In this document: positions 1-7,321 of the stretch, one piece after another | How positions within the stretch are numbered: the stretch's first letter is position 1 | Layout: every line of letters begins with the position of its first letter | Origin: JBMYQA01 sp049600855 | GTDB taxonomy: Bacteria; Bacteroidota; Bacteroidia; Cytophagales; Flammeovirgaceae | NCBI GenBank assembly: GCA_049600855.1 | Contig: JBMYQA010000118.1 | Location: 1-16,302 of the forward strand | Reading direction: 5' to 3' | DNA length: 16,302 nucleotides | Made by a program: the position numbers and the translations under genes | Notes under the pieces: generated by a model | Databases searched by the model: none | What the model was told of the DNA's origin: nothing | The model's input: the letters and a program-made list of their open reading frames with translations, nothing else

Positions 1-98
1 GACATGACAAAAAAGTCCTTTTTTTGCAGAATAACAAGCATTCTTCACAAAGTGAGCACTGCTGATTAAAAGATTGCTTAACTGCTGCTCTAAGCACT

Positions 99-107
99 TT
101 ATTCACA
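99..107 (+). promoter_or_regulatory. DnaA box TTATTCACA (left edge of array)
   Basis: Exact consensus DnaA box, the leftmost exact match in the array. It lies just left of the AT-rich tract at about 121-170, a possible unwinding element. Confidence 0.65.
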
Positions 108-170
108 TATCCCTAACCTTAATCAAAATAACTAAATTTTTTTAAAAGAATCTTATTATTGTTATTATGT

Positions 171-234
171 TGTGGATATGTGAATAACTCAGAACAATTA
201 AAGTTATTCACGCTATACTCAACACTTATGCACA
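171..234. promoter_or_regulatory. DnaA-box cluster, left part of oriC candidate
   Basis: A near box TGTGGATAT (171-179) shares one base with an exact box TGTGAATAA (179-187). They are followed by a one-mismatch box TTATTCACG (204-212) and an exact TTATGCACA (226-234) in the opposite orientation. Orientation switches within this cluster, unlike the same-strand runs further right. Confidence 0.65.
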
Positions 235-240
235 ATCTTT

Positions 241-290
241 ATACTCATAACTAATTGGTTATTAATTATTTAATAAAGTTATTCACAAAT
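241..290. other. Possible DNA-unwinding element
   Basis: This tract is almost only A and T up to the exact box at 279-287 and lies between boxes. An AT-rich tract beside DnaA boxes is the expected form of an unwinding element. The tract at about 121-170 is an equally good candidate. No 13-mer repeats of the E. coli type were found, so the choice is a guess. Confidence 0.3.
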
Positions 291-310
291 TTATCATGTA
301 GTGTGAATAA
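279..310. promoter_or_regulatory. Inverted pair of DnaA boxes
   Basis: TTATTCACA at 279-287 faces TGTGAATAA at 302-310, giving a 9-bp perfect inverted repeat with a 14-base spacer. The pair could bind two DnaA protomers in opposite orientation or form a small cruciform. Confidence 0.6.
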
Positions 311-401
311 CTTTTTTTGAATAAAATTGCTTGAATAACTTTTTAGTATCTTGTTTGTTAAACCCTGATTTACCAACAAGGGTTTCGAATTACCCACCAT
401 G

Positions 402-449
402 TGTGAATAAGTGTGAGTAACTTGTGGATAAAAACCGCAGTTATCCACA
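402..449. promoter_or_regulatory. Dense DnaA-box run
   Basis: Three boxes in the same orientation start at 402 (TGTGAATAA), 412 (TGTGAGTAA, one mismatch) and 423 (TGTGGATAA). Successive starts are 10 and 11 bp apart, about one helical turn. An opposed strong box TTATCCACA follows at 441-449. The two TGTGGATAA/TTATCCACA boxes are the classic high-affinity sequence. This is the best candidate for the core where DnaA loads. Confidence 0.7.
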
Positions 450-494
450 AGTTATTAACTACTTCACTTCAAATAAAGAAATCTTTTGTTGATA

Positions 495-515
495 TGTGAA
501 TAACTTTGTGATTAA
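495..515. promoter_or_regulatory. Tandem DnaA-box pair, copy 1
   Basis: An exact box TGTGAATAA (495-503) is followed by TGTGATTAA (507-515), starts 12 bp apart and in the same orientation. The 21-bp unit matches the unit at 775-795 at 20 of 21 positions, so it looks like a duplicated module. Confidence 0.6.
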
Positions 516-623
516 AGGCTCAGTTTTGTTAAATTCATTGATTTTAGCGATGTTGATAAATCCATAGTTACCAACATACTAAAAGGAATGTTTTTGTAAA
601 TTTTTGGTGATCAGTTGTTTATG

Positions 624-643
624 AGTGAATAACTTGTGAATAA
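624..643. promoter_or_regulatory. Tandem DnaA-box pair
   Basis: A one-mismatch box AGTGAATAA (624-632) and an exact box TGTGAATAA (635-643) lie on the same strand with starts 11 bp apart, the same arrangement as the pairs near 495 and 775. Confidence 0.6.
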
Positions 644-774
644 GTTCTTGATGAGTTGTGATAATTCAAAAAGATGGATAGAGAGAGTAATTGTTAGCAA
701 AGGGAGTTATTAACAAATAAATGACTAGGTAAAAATTAAGTACTTGAAAATCAGTGTTTTAATAAATGTGATTA

Positions 775-795
775 TGTGAATAACTTTGTGAATAA
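775..795. promoter_or_regulatory. Tandem DnaA-box pair, copy 2
   Basis: Two exact TGTGAATAA boxes (775-783 and 787-795) lie 12 bp apart in the same orientation. The bases between them create TAACTTTG (781-788), a perfect match to the Bacteroidota -7 element TAnnTTTG. No good -33 element sits at the right distance, so a promoter for the gene at 911 is possible but weak. If it is real, DnaA binding would overlap it. Confidence 0.6.
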
Positions 796-868
796 GTTTT
801 TAATAGCGATTTAAAAGCAAACAAGGGCTAATTTTTAGTCGTACATTGAAGGCAAGGCACACTATTGA

Positions 869-877
869 TGTGGATAA
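869..877 (-). promoter_or_regulatory. DnaA box TGTGGATAA in the 5' leader of the next gene
   Basis: Exact strong-type DnaA box 33 bp before the ATG at 911. Bound DnaA could affect expression of that gene; this is inferred from position only. Confidence 0.55.
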
Positions 878-910
878 ATTAGAAATGATACGTAATTAAA
901 CCATTTTACT

Positions 911-1843
911 ATGAGTATAGCCATTGAGCAGTTACTAGAGCAACTTCCAAAAATTAACTCAGCGCTTGAACATGCAGAGCAAATTACCAACATGACTTGG
1001 TATAGCTTTTTGGAGTCTAATGAAGCACTAAAGTTAGTTTATATCTTTCGACCCCAATCCGATCAATTGTTGATTGCCAAAAATGGAAGGGTATTGGATT
1101 ACACTTGGAGTTTTATTCCAAACACAAACTCGCTCATTATACACAAAGATGGGCAAAAACTCCTATACAATGCCCTTTTATTCAAACATCATTACCTCGT
1201 ATTACGTCTGGATGGCTCTAAGGAATTTATGCTCTTAATTAATCAGGCTTACATTCATCGCTTAGTAGAAGCTGATTCGAGCCGATTAGTGGACTTCGTG
1301 TTAAGCGATTTACGAAAAATACTTCCTGAACCTGAAATACCAACACTCTCTGTTCCGATTATAGAAGAAACAAGTACAGAAACTCCGCTGGTTGAAGAAA
1401 ATCATGCATATGAAAGCCTAGAGCAGGTTGAAGAAGAGGCCAATCCAATAGAAGAAATGGAGATCAATTTGGAGAAATCTACCACGGAAGATCACCTACA
1501 GCAAGAACCAGTAGCAGAGGAGTTACCTGAAACTGGTTCAACCGAAATGGATTTGGAAGAAGATGAAATGGAGGAAGGGTTTTCTACGGTTGAGCCGTTA
1601 CTAAATGAGGATAAAGCTGAAGAACAAACAGCAGAAGATCGTCCAAAGTCAATTTTGGAAAAGCTCCAGCAGAAGAATGGAATAGCTGCCGAAGAAGAAG
1701 AGATCGTTGAAAAAGAGGACGAGATTGTTTATCCATTTGGAGAGAAAAAAGCCTCACTCAATGATCGGTTAAAGGAAAAGCTGCACAAGCAAAAGCAAGG
1801 TACACTCTTAGATAAGTTATCAGAAAAAGTAAAAAAAGATTGA
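911..1843 (+). CDS. Unrecognised acidic protein beside the oriC candidate
   Basis: I do not recognise a named family. The 310-residue protein has no signal peptide or membrane helix and should be cytosolic. Residues about 1-140 look like a folded alpha/beta domain rich in aromatic and hydrophobic strands. Residues about 141-245 are strongly acidic, rich in Glu, Thr and Pro, and probably disordered. The last 65 residues turn basic and carry three copies of a short motif, [ST]-[IL]-x-[DE]-[KR]-L-x-[EQ]-K: SILEKLQQK (247-255), SLNDRLKEK (282-290) and TLLDKLSEK (298-306). From memory, similar Ser-Leu-Asn-Asp-Arg/Lys-Leu segments occur near the C-terminus of other Bacteroidota hypothetical proteins; this is unchecked. 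The start ATG follows the box array directly and the gene ends at a strong hairpin, so it appears monocistronic. A role tied to the origin is conceivable but rests only on position. Confidence 0.75.
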   Translation: MSIAIEQLLEQLPKINSALEHAEQITNMTWYSFLESNEALKLVYIFRPQSDQLLIAKNGRVLDYTWSFIPNTNSLIIHKDGQKLLYNALLFKHHYLVLRLDGSKEFMLLINQAYIHRLVEADSSRLVDFVLSDLRKILPEPEIPTLSVPIIEETSTETPLVEENHAYESLEQVEEEANPIEEMEINLEKSTTEDHLQQEPVAEELPETGSTEMDLEEDEMEEGFSTVEPLLNEDKAEEQTAEDRPKSILEKLQQKNGIAAEEEEIVEKEDEIVYPFGEKKASLNDRLKEKLHKQKQGTLLDKLSEKVKKD

Positions 1844-1852
1844 TGATAAAAC

Positions 1853-1887
1853 CTGATTCACCTTATCAACCAATTAAGGTGAATCAG
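1853..1887. terminator. Bidirectional terminator hairpin
   Basis: A perfect 13-bp inverted repeat (1853-1865 with 1875-1887, arm CTGATTCACCTTA) has a 9-base loop. It lies 10 bp after the stop at 1843 and between convergent genes. The following + strand sequence has only short T runs, so termination may be shared with the second hairpin at 1899-1939. Confidence 0.7.
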
Positions 1888-1898
1888 AATTTGATTTA

Positions 1899-1939
1899 AG
1901 AGCCTGTTTTAACCAAACGGAAAAATTCAAACAGCCTCT
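1899..1939. repeat. Dispersed palindromic repeat, copy A
   Basis: An imperfect inverted repeat pairs AGAGCCTGTTT (1899-1909) with AAACAGCCTCT (1929-1939), 10 of 11 positions. Its right half, 1921-1939, matches the reverse complement of 11834-11852 at 18 of 19 positions, so the two are copies of one repeat family. It sits between convergent genes and could also act as a terminator for the isomerase gene. Confidence 0.6.
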
Positions 1940-1944
1940 AAAGT

Positions 1945-2799
1945 TTATTCAAGAGTGGCATACTTGTAACCATATTTTTGTGTGACTTCTTCTTTGTCCA
2001 TTTTCACGATCGACATTTTCATGTGTAAATCTTCTAAAGGCTTTGAAAAAGCATCTACAGATTGTGCGGCTACGCTGTCTATAACTTCCAAGCCTTCGAG
2101 TACTTTTCCAAAGACGGTATAAGCACCATCCAAATGCGGCGCGCCCCCTACCGAAGTATATGCTTTTTTCTGTTCAGCGGTGTACTTCACCTCCTGAGTG
2201 GGACCGTAAATACTTTCCATTTTATCTTTTAAGCCAATTACCGCCTCGTTAATCAATCTAGGATTTCCGATTTTATTTAAAGAATCAATCAGGTGATTCA
2301 CCTCAGGATATTCCCCACTCATCATACACTCGCGTACATGCTGCACCAAGGTCATAAAGTTTGCCCGATTTTCGAACTCTGTAATGGCCGCTTCATTTAG
2401 TTTCCTTCCCTGGACAATATAAAACTGGCAACTGCTCGATTCTTTATTCGGATTTATTTGATCTGGTTTTCTAGCGGCTGCTAATGCCCCTTTTTCATGA
2501 ATGTATTGCGATACAATTTCAGCAGGTATTGTGCCTGGTGCCTCACCATTTACTAAGTTGCTTGTATCTCCCCCTTGAATCATAAAATCTTTCATCACCC
2601 GATGAAAAATAGTGCTGTCGTACTTACCCGAACGTGCAATTTCTAAGAAATTACTTTTGTGAACAGGCGTAGCATCATGCAATACCACAAGCATATCGCC
2701 ATACTTCGTATGGATTTTAACGAGTTCATCTTTAGCTGAATTCGTGCAAGAAAGTAGCAAAAAGGAAACGAAAGCAAGTAAAATTCTGTTGATTTTCAT
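1945..2799 (-). CDS. Cyclophilin-type peptidyl-prolyl cis-trans isomerase, lipoprotein
   Basis: Catalyses cis-trans isomerisation of Xaa-Pro bonds, assisting folding of exported proteins. The 284-residue product starts with a lipoprotein signal peptide, lipobox LLLSC with Cys18, so it should be anchored in the cell envelope facing the periplasm or outside. The cyclophilin core is clear: FHRVMKDFMIQGGD (65-78) contains the catalytic Arg67, then SSSCQFYIV (121-129) and LDGAYTVFG (223-231). Between the last two motifs lie about 90 residues, far more than in a minimal cyclophilin; this mainly helical insert (about 135-215) is seen in long envelope isomerases of this phylum. The tryptophan found just before LDG in human CypA is His here. 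The gene is divergent from the CHAT gene and ends at the hairpins shared with the gene at 911. Family assignment is firm; the substrate is unknown. Confidence 0.93.
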   Translation of the reverse strand: MKINRILLAFVSFLLLSCTNSAKDELVKIHTKYGDMLVVLHDATPVHKSNFLEIARSGKYDSTIFHRVMKDFMIQGGDTSNLVNGEAPGTIPAEIVSQYIHEKGALAAARKPDQINPNKESSSCQFYIVQGRKLNEAAITEFENRANFMTLVQHVRECMMSGEYPEVNHLIDSLNKIGNPRLINEAVIGLKDKMESIYGPTQEVKYTAEQKKAYTSVGGAPHLDGAYTVFGKVLEGLEVIDSVAAQSVDAFSKPLEDLHMKMSIVKMDKEEVTQKYGYKYATLE

Positions 2800-2885
2800 A
2801 TTTTAGAACTTTATAGATTTTAGTGCACTGCCTTGGCCTAATCGTCAGTCAATACATTGCTGCATTGCTTTCAACCAGAACCATC

Positions 2886-5639
2886 ATGAGACAGGTATTC
2901 ATTTTATTTTTACTGTATATCCCGTTTATAGGCTTTGCCCAAAATGAATCAGCCATATCTTTAGCAAATCGTTATACCCAAAAAGCAGATTCATTATTTG
3001 ATAATGCAGATTATCAACAATCAACCGATTTTTATCAAAAAGCCTCAACCATTTATAAGGAAGCCCAAAGATGGGAAGGTTACAGCCATTGCCAAAATAA
3101 ATTAGCTGAGAATTTAGCAAGACTCGGGAATTTTGATGAAGCTTTTGACTTAGTGAATCAAACCTTAAAGCTAATTGAAGAAAAAATAGGGAAAGGCAAT
3201 ATTGAAGAAGCAGGAGCTTATAATGCCTTGGGTTTGATTCAGTTGAATAAAGGAAGAGATGATTTAGCACTGGATAATTTTAACAAAAGTCTAGAGCTGT
3301 TTCGGAAATTGAAAGGCGATCAGTCATTGGAAACCGCTCAATGCTACACCTATTTAGGCTTAGTGCATTGGGATTCTGATAATACAGAGTTAGCACTCGA
3401 TTTCTATCGAAAAGCCTTGTCTATTCGAAAAAAGAAATTGGGAGCGCAACATCCTGTAGTGGCTTCTTCCATGAATGATATTGGGTTAATTTATGCGGGG
3501 CAAGAAGAAGAGATGGAAACAGCCTTAAAGTATTTTTTGGATGCTTTATTAACCTATGAAGAGGTATATGGAGATAATCACCCAAAAGTTGCGAACTCGT
3601 ACATTAACCTGGCCAATATTTATCGAGAACAACGTAAGTACAACGTAGCGCTTACCAACTACCAAAAGGCATTGGACATTTGGGAAAATGTATATGGAGC
3701 TAGCCATCCCAATGAAGGTTTTGTCTTTAACAGCATGGGAAGGGTATATGCAGACCAAAAAAATTGGGACTTAGCCTTGCAACAGCATGAGAAAGCCTTA
3801 GCGATTCTTCAAAAAAATTATGGGGAGAAACATCCTAAAATCGCGACAACGTATAATTTAATTGGCGCTGCATATGGAAGGCAGTTTGCGTATAAAAAAG
3901 CCTTGGAGAGTTACCAAAAAGCAGTTATTGCCAATGTGCCCAAGTTTTCTGATACAGACTATTACAGTGTTCCCGATTTGAAAGAATACTATAACCCAAC
4001 CTTATTATTACTGACCCTTCAACGCAAAGCACAAGCATTTGAAGCACTCCATTTTGGAAAAACCCTTCGTTTTCGCGATTTAAAAGCGGCTTTGCAAGAA
4101 TTGGAGTTGTGTGATGAACTTATAGCCAAAATTCGGCAAACGCGGTCAAGTAAAAAAGATAAAATTGCTTTAGGCGTAATTGCTGCTGAAATTTACGAAG
4201 AAGCCATTCGCATTTGCTTAACGATGAGCGAGGTCACACTGAATGAAAAACATTACCTGAGAAAAGCATTTGAATTTGCCGAAAAAAGTAAGGCAGCCGT
4301 GCTATTAGCCGCGATTTCAGATACAGAAGCCAAACAATTTGCAAATATTCCGAATGAATTGTTAGAGCAAGAGAAAGAGTTAAAGTCTGAAATTTCCTCG
4401 TATGAACAAAAAGCGGCTGAGGCAGCCAATGCCGAGGAAGAAGAAACTTACCGCGTGAAACTATTTGAGTTTAACCAACAATATGCCAAGTTTATTCAGG
4501 GATTGGAAAGTAAATTTCCCGATTACTTCAATTTGAAATACAATGTAAAAACGGCTACAGTAGCAGATGTGCAAGCAGCATTAGATGACGAAACGGCACT
4601 AATTAGCTATTTTATTGCCGAAAAAGATAAGCGGTTGTACACATTCATGATCACAAAAAACAAATTTATTGTATCAAATAATGAGAAAGACGAAACTTTT
4701 GAGAAATATCAAATTGGCCTTCAAAACTCTATTATTCATTTAGTAGACCCCATTTTTTTAGAAACAGCCAGAGGTTTGTATGAACAATTATTTCCTAAAA
4801 AGATACCAGCGCATGTGCATAAATTGATGGTTATTCCTGATGGAAGTTTGGGCATGATCCCTTTTGAAGTATTGCTCACCCGCGATGTGGAGGAAGAAAC
4901 GCCTGCGCAAGATTGGCCATACCTCATTAAAAAGTATGCCGTCAATTATAATTTTTCATCTACCTTATATGTACAAGCACAAGAGAAGCAAGCGAAGAAA
5001 GAAGGAGGAATTTTTCTATGTGGCCCCGTGACGTTTACTTCTTCAGAAGATCAGACGAGATCATTTTTGTCTGATTTACCAGGAACAGAGCAAGAGATCA
5101 ACAGCATTTCTGCCATATTTCAAAATAAAAAACTACCAACAAAATCTTATTTGAGAGACCAAGCACAAGAGAGTTTAATTAAATCAGGAAGCCTAAAAGG
5201 TTATAAATACCTACACTTTCCCACACATGGTTTGGTAGACCAAGATCGGCCAGAATTGTCAAAAATATTTTTGGCTTCGCCCACAGATCAGGAAGATGGA
5301 AGCCTGCATGCAGGGGAAATTTATAATTTAGAGATTGATGCAGATTTAGTATGTTTATCGGCATGTCAAACGGGCTTGGGAAAAATTACAAAAGGAGAAG
5401 GAATTATCGGCTTATCGAGGGCTTTAGTGTATGCAGGAGCTAATAATTTAATTGTTTCCTATTGGACGGTATCTGATGCATCCACCGCTCAACTCATGAC
5501 TCAATTTTATAAAGAACTAACCAGTAATACAGAAGATAATTACACGGAATCCTTGCAAAAAGCCAAATTAAAATTGATTCAATCAGATTCATATGCCCAA
5601 CCTTATTACTGGGCTCCTTTTGTATTAATTGGCCGATAA
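2886..5639 (+). CDS. Exported TPR-CHAT (caspase-like) protein
   Basis: Starting at ATG 2886 gives 917 residues with a clear signal peptide ending near Ala-Gln19. The longer frame from GTG 2823 would put 21 residues before it and is rejected. Residues about 25-345 are tetratricopeptide repeats of the kinesin-light-chain type, with repeated HP-VA-NS and ALxxYxKAL patterns. A helical, Glu-rich linker follows (about 380-545). The C-terminal CHAT domain (about 620-917) belongs to the caspase/separase fold and keeps the catalytic dyad: His781 in HFPTHG and Cys827 in LSACQTG. It closes with the usual YYWAPFVLIG. CHAT domains cleave proteins in several known systems, with TPRs sensing a partner. Here the signal peptide puts the enzyme in the periplasm or outside. 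The next gene begins 20 bp downstream and is probably co-transcribed. A possible promoter (TTG at 2789, TAGATTTT at 2814, spacing 22) is imperfect. Protease activity and target are inferred. Confidence 0.92.
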   Translation: MRQVFILFLLYIPFIGFAQNESAISLANRYTQKADSLFDNADYQQSTDFYQKASTIYKEAQRWEGYSHCQNKLAENLARLGNFDEAFDLVNQTLKLIEEKIGKGNIEEAGAYNALGLIQLNKGRDDLALDNFNKSLELFRKLKGDQSLETAQCYTYLGLVHWDSDNTELALDFYRKALSIRKKKLGAQHPVVASSMNDIGLIYAGQEEEMETALKYFLDALLTYEEVYGDNHPKVANSYINLANIYREQRKYNVALTNYQKALDIWENVYGASHPNEGFVFNSMGRVYADQKNWDLALQQHEKALAILQKNYGEKHPKIATTYNLIGAAYGRQFAYKKALESYQKAVIANVPKFSDTDYYSVPDLKEYYNPTLLLLTLQRKAQAFEALHFGKTLRFRDLKAALQELELCDELIAKIRQTRSSKKDKIALGVIAAEIYEEAIRICLTMSEVTLNEKHYLRKAFEFAEKSKAAVLLAAISDTEAKQFANIPNELLEQEKELKSEISSYEQKAAEAANAEEEETYRVKLFEFNQQYAKFIQGLESKFPDYFNLKYNVKTATVADVQAALDDETALISYFIAEKDKRLYTFMITKNKFIVSNNEKDETFEKYQIGLQNSIIHLVDPIFLETARGLYEQLFPKKIPAHVHKLMVIPDGSLGMIPFEVLLTRDVEEETPAQDWPYLIKKYAVNYNFSSTLYVQAQEKQAKKEGGIFLCGPVTFTSSEDQTRSFLSDLPGTEQEINSISAIFQNKKLPTKSYLRDQAQESLIKSGSLKGYKYLHFPTHGLVDQDRPELSKIFLASPTDQEDGSLHAGEIYNLEIDADLVCLSACQTGLGKITKGEGIIGLSRALVYAGANNLIVSYWTVSDASTAQLMTQFYKELTSNTEDNYTESLQKAKLKLIQSDSYAQPYYWAPFVLIGR

Positions 5640-5659
5640 GGTAAACGGAAAGAAAAAAA

Positions 5660-6667
5660 ATGATGAAACGACTAATTATACACCTATGCTGTTTGTGCTT
5701 GTTTGCATTGGCAGCTTGTAACAATGTTCCAAAAGAGGCTACTCCAATCATGTTGCGCACAGATACTGGCTTTCTGACTTACACAGGCAGCTTTTCTAAT
5801 GAACAAGTGGCAATCAATTCGGTATCTTATGCCAACCAACAATCGGGAGAGGTGTTATTGGAGTTTAACTTATTAAATAAATCTTCAGAGCCATTGATAG
5901 TCAAGTACTTACTGACTGAATTGGCAACTACAGAAGGTTTGAGGTCAGGCCCTGAGTTTGCCGAACATCCCGATGAAATTGCCGCAGGAAAAGAAGTGTT
6001 ATATAGCTTAAAATACGCACCCACCAATTCAAGAAAATTGATGGCTGATATTGGGTACCAAGGAGATTTGGAAAAAACGTATGAATTAGATCTTGAATTT
6101 ATTGGGTTTGCAGGCGAAAAACTCATACTTACAGCAACAGAAGAAGATTATGCAAACTATTTGGCAAATTATGGGATGGAAAGTAGTTTAAAAATCTTTC
6201 AAATTACAAATAAAAAGGAGTGGCTTGCACAACAAAAAAAATGTACAGCTAAGCCTACAGATCATTCAAAAGTCTCTTCGATTAATTTACATGACCAAGA
6301 GTTATTGGTTCAAGGGGTGGTGTGTAAAGTTTCGATGTATAGTACAAAAGATGCATTAAGGGTAAGTTTGCGCTTAGCGAATCAGAGTGAGCAGTTGATT
6401 AATGCCATACCCGAAAAGTTAGCCTTATTTTCAGGGAATAAACAACTGACAGTCAGTGAAGTTGACGTGTTAACAAGCAATCGTAAAAATCCAAAAGGAG
6501 CAGGGGTTGTTTTAAGAAAAAGTGAGCGCTATCAGGTAGATTATATTTTTGAAAATACCACTTATCCATTGATTGATTTGAAAGCGTTAGGCGTGTTTTT
6601 AGAAGAGAATGAACAAGGGGCTTTGCTTTGTGCTCCTTTAGTGTTTGAAGTCGCTAAGCCACTTTAA
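5660..6667 (+). CDS. Unknown lipoprotein paired with the CHAT gene
   Basis: I do not recognise a family. The 335-residue product has a lipoprotein signal peptide with lipobox ALAAC (Cys20), so it should be membrane-anchored in the envelope. The rest looks like two beta-sandwich domains of similar design: about 38-160 and about 205-330. Each opens with strands around a VxI/VxV pattern and then a segment of the type LEFNLLNKSSEPLIV or VSLRLANQSEQLINA, suggesting internal duplication. Cys at 194, 222 and 323 could form disulfides. It starts 20 bp after the CHAT stop with no terminator between, so the two are likely one operon, and it could be the partner, anchor or substrate of the CHAT protein. 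A second Met (codon 2, at 5663) could also be the start. It is convergent with the metallopeptidase gene, with only 36 bp between. Confidence 0.8.
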   Translation: MMKRLIIHLCCLCLFALAACNNVPKEATPIMLRTDTGFLTYTGSFSNEQVAINSVSYANQQSGEVLLEFNLLNKSSEPLIVKYLLTELATTEGLRSGPEFAEHPDEIAAGKEVLYSLKYAPTNSRKLMADIGYQGDLEKTYELDLEFIGFAGEKLILTATEEDYANYLANYGMESSLKIFQITNKKEWLAQQKKCTAKPTDHSKVSSINLHDQELLVQGVVCKVSMYSTKDALRVSLRLANQSEQLINAIPEKLALFSGNKQLTVSEVDVLTSNRKNPKGAGVVLRKSERYQVDYIFENTTYPLIDLKALGVFLEENEQGALLCAPLVFEVAKPL

Positions 6668-6703
6668 GCAGTAAAAAATATCATACTCATTTGATTCAAC
6701 TGT

Positions 6704-7225
6704 TTAATTACCCCAATCGGGTACAGGAGTAGATGGATCGAAGAGTTCATCCATGTAATATTCGCGTTTGGTCAAGTCGAATGTGTAGAAGTCATCAATG
6801 TTCCATGTGGAACTTACCATAATGCTGGCAAAATCGAAATTAGGTAAAAGATCCGTGCGATGTGGTCTTAAAAGCAACGCATGCCCAAGCTCGTGGAATA
6901 CTAATATTTCTCGTGATACCTCACTGTGCCGCCAAGCTAAACACTGTGTATCAATTTCAATGTAATTTTGTGGTAGATTGATGACTGGCCCGAAGGTTAC
7001 TCCACAAACAAATTGCCCATTATTTTCAACAGGAGAAGTAAGTTCTACAACGAGGTTATCTACCACCAAATCTACTCCCCTCTCCTTCCCTTCTTCAATA
7101 AATTTTTGTACGAAAGGTTCGACTTCATCAGGTACATCATAACGAATGGGAGTTTGCTGATCATCATTACAAGCCATACTCCAAGTAAGTAGAAAAAGAA
7201 TAGGGACTAGTTTGGGCAATCGCAT
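6704..7225 (-). CDS. Putative zinc metallopeptidase, exported
   Basis: A 173-residue protein with an N-terminal hydrophobic signal and Cys19 in WSMAC, a poor lipobox, so it may be either a lipoprotein or a protein cleaved by signal peptidase I. The zinc site HELGHALLLRPH (111-122) gives two His ligands and the catalytic Glu112. His122 is a likely third ligand, followed by FASIM (132-136), which resembles the Met-turn of metzincins. In classical metzincins the third His is at position 11 of the motif; here it is at 12, as I recall for other Bacteroidota HELGHC-type lipoproteins. Cys74 and Cys95 could form a disulfide. It lies 96 bp downstream of obgE on the same strand; co-transcription is possible. 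Substrate unknown. Confidence 0.8.
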   Translation of the reverse strand: MRLPKLVPILFLLTWSMACNDDQQTPIRYDVPDEVEPFVQKFIEEGKERGVDLVVDNLVVELTSPVENNGQFVCGVTFGPVINLPQNYIEIDTQCLAWRHSEVSREILVFHELGHALLLRPHRTDLLPNFDFASIMVSSTWNIDDFYTFDLTKREYYMDELFDPSTPVPDWGN

Positions 7226-7321
7226 AGTGAATAGCTTCAGGTTTGTCCCTGTAATTTACAAAAAAATTGACTTACTAGTGATGGTTCAAGACGGTGTATA
7301 CGAAATTAGTGAAGTAGGCTG

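Larger units (their letters stand above)
1..910. other. Candidate chromosomal replication origin (oriC) with DnaA-box array
   Basis: This gene-free, very AT-rich stretch is packed with DnaA boxes. Exact TTATNCACA matches on the + strand start at 99, 226, 279 and 441. On the - strand (read as TGTGNATAA) they start at 179, 302, 402, 423, 495, 635, 775, 787 and 869. Near matches lie at 41, 171, 204, 412, 507 and 624. An 8-base fixed motif should occur well under once in 900 bp on both strands by chance, and I saw no exact match in the rest of the window. DnaA binds such boxes and opens an adjacent AT-rich element to start replication. AT-rich tracts at about 121-170 and 241-290 could be the unwinding element. 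dnaA is not visible here, but Bacteroidota origins are often away from dnaA. The alternatives are a DnaA-titrating locus or a plasmid-type origin. The box pattern is seen directly; origin function is inferred. Confidence 0.8.

Noticed and set aside
9..25. A6-GTCC-T7 as a terminator hairpin
   Set aside because: The stem would be A-T pairs only with a 4-base loop; too weak to call without knowing the gene to the left.
90..99. CTAAGCACTT shared with 16054-16063 as a direct repeat linking both edges
   Set aside because: Only ten bases match and the flanks differ, so chance in AT-rich DNA is enough.
266..448. 60-codon frame on the minus strand inside the oriC candidate
   Set aside because: It runs through the DnaA-box array, its codons are set by the repeated boxes, and the product resembles nothing.
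402..449. CRISPR array or plasmid iterons instead of DnaA boxes
   Set aside because: The repeats are 9-bp boxes in both orientations with irregular gaps and no unique equal-length spacers, and no rep gene is present.
501..508. TAACTTTG as a -7 promoter element (also at 781-788)
   Set aside because: The match arises from joining two DnaA boxes, and no -33 TTG lies at the right distance.
2823..2885. GTG extension of the TPR-CHAT gene
   Set aside because: It would put 21 residues before a textbook signal peptide that starts at ATG 2886.
6668..6703. Terminator between the convergent lipoprotein and metallopeptidase genes
   Set aside because: No inverted repeat with a useful stem is visible in the 36-bp gap.
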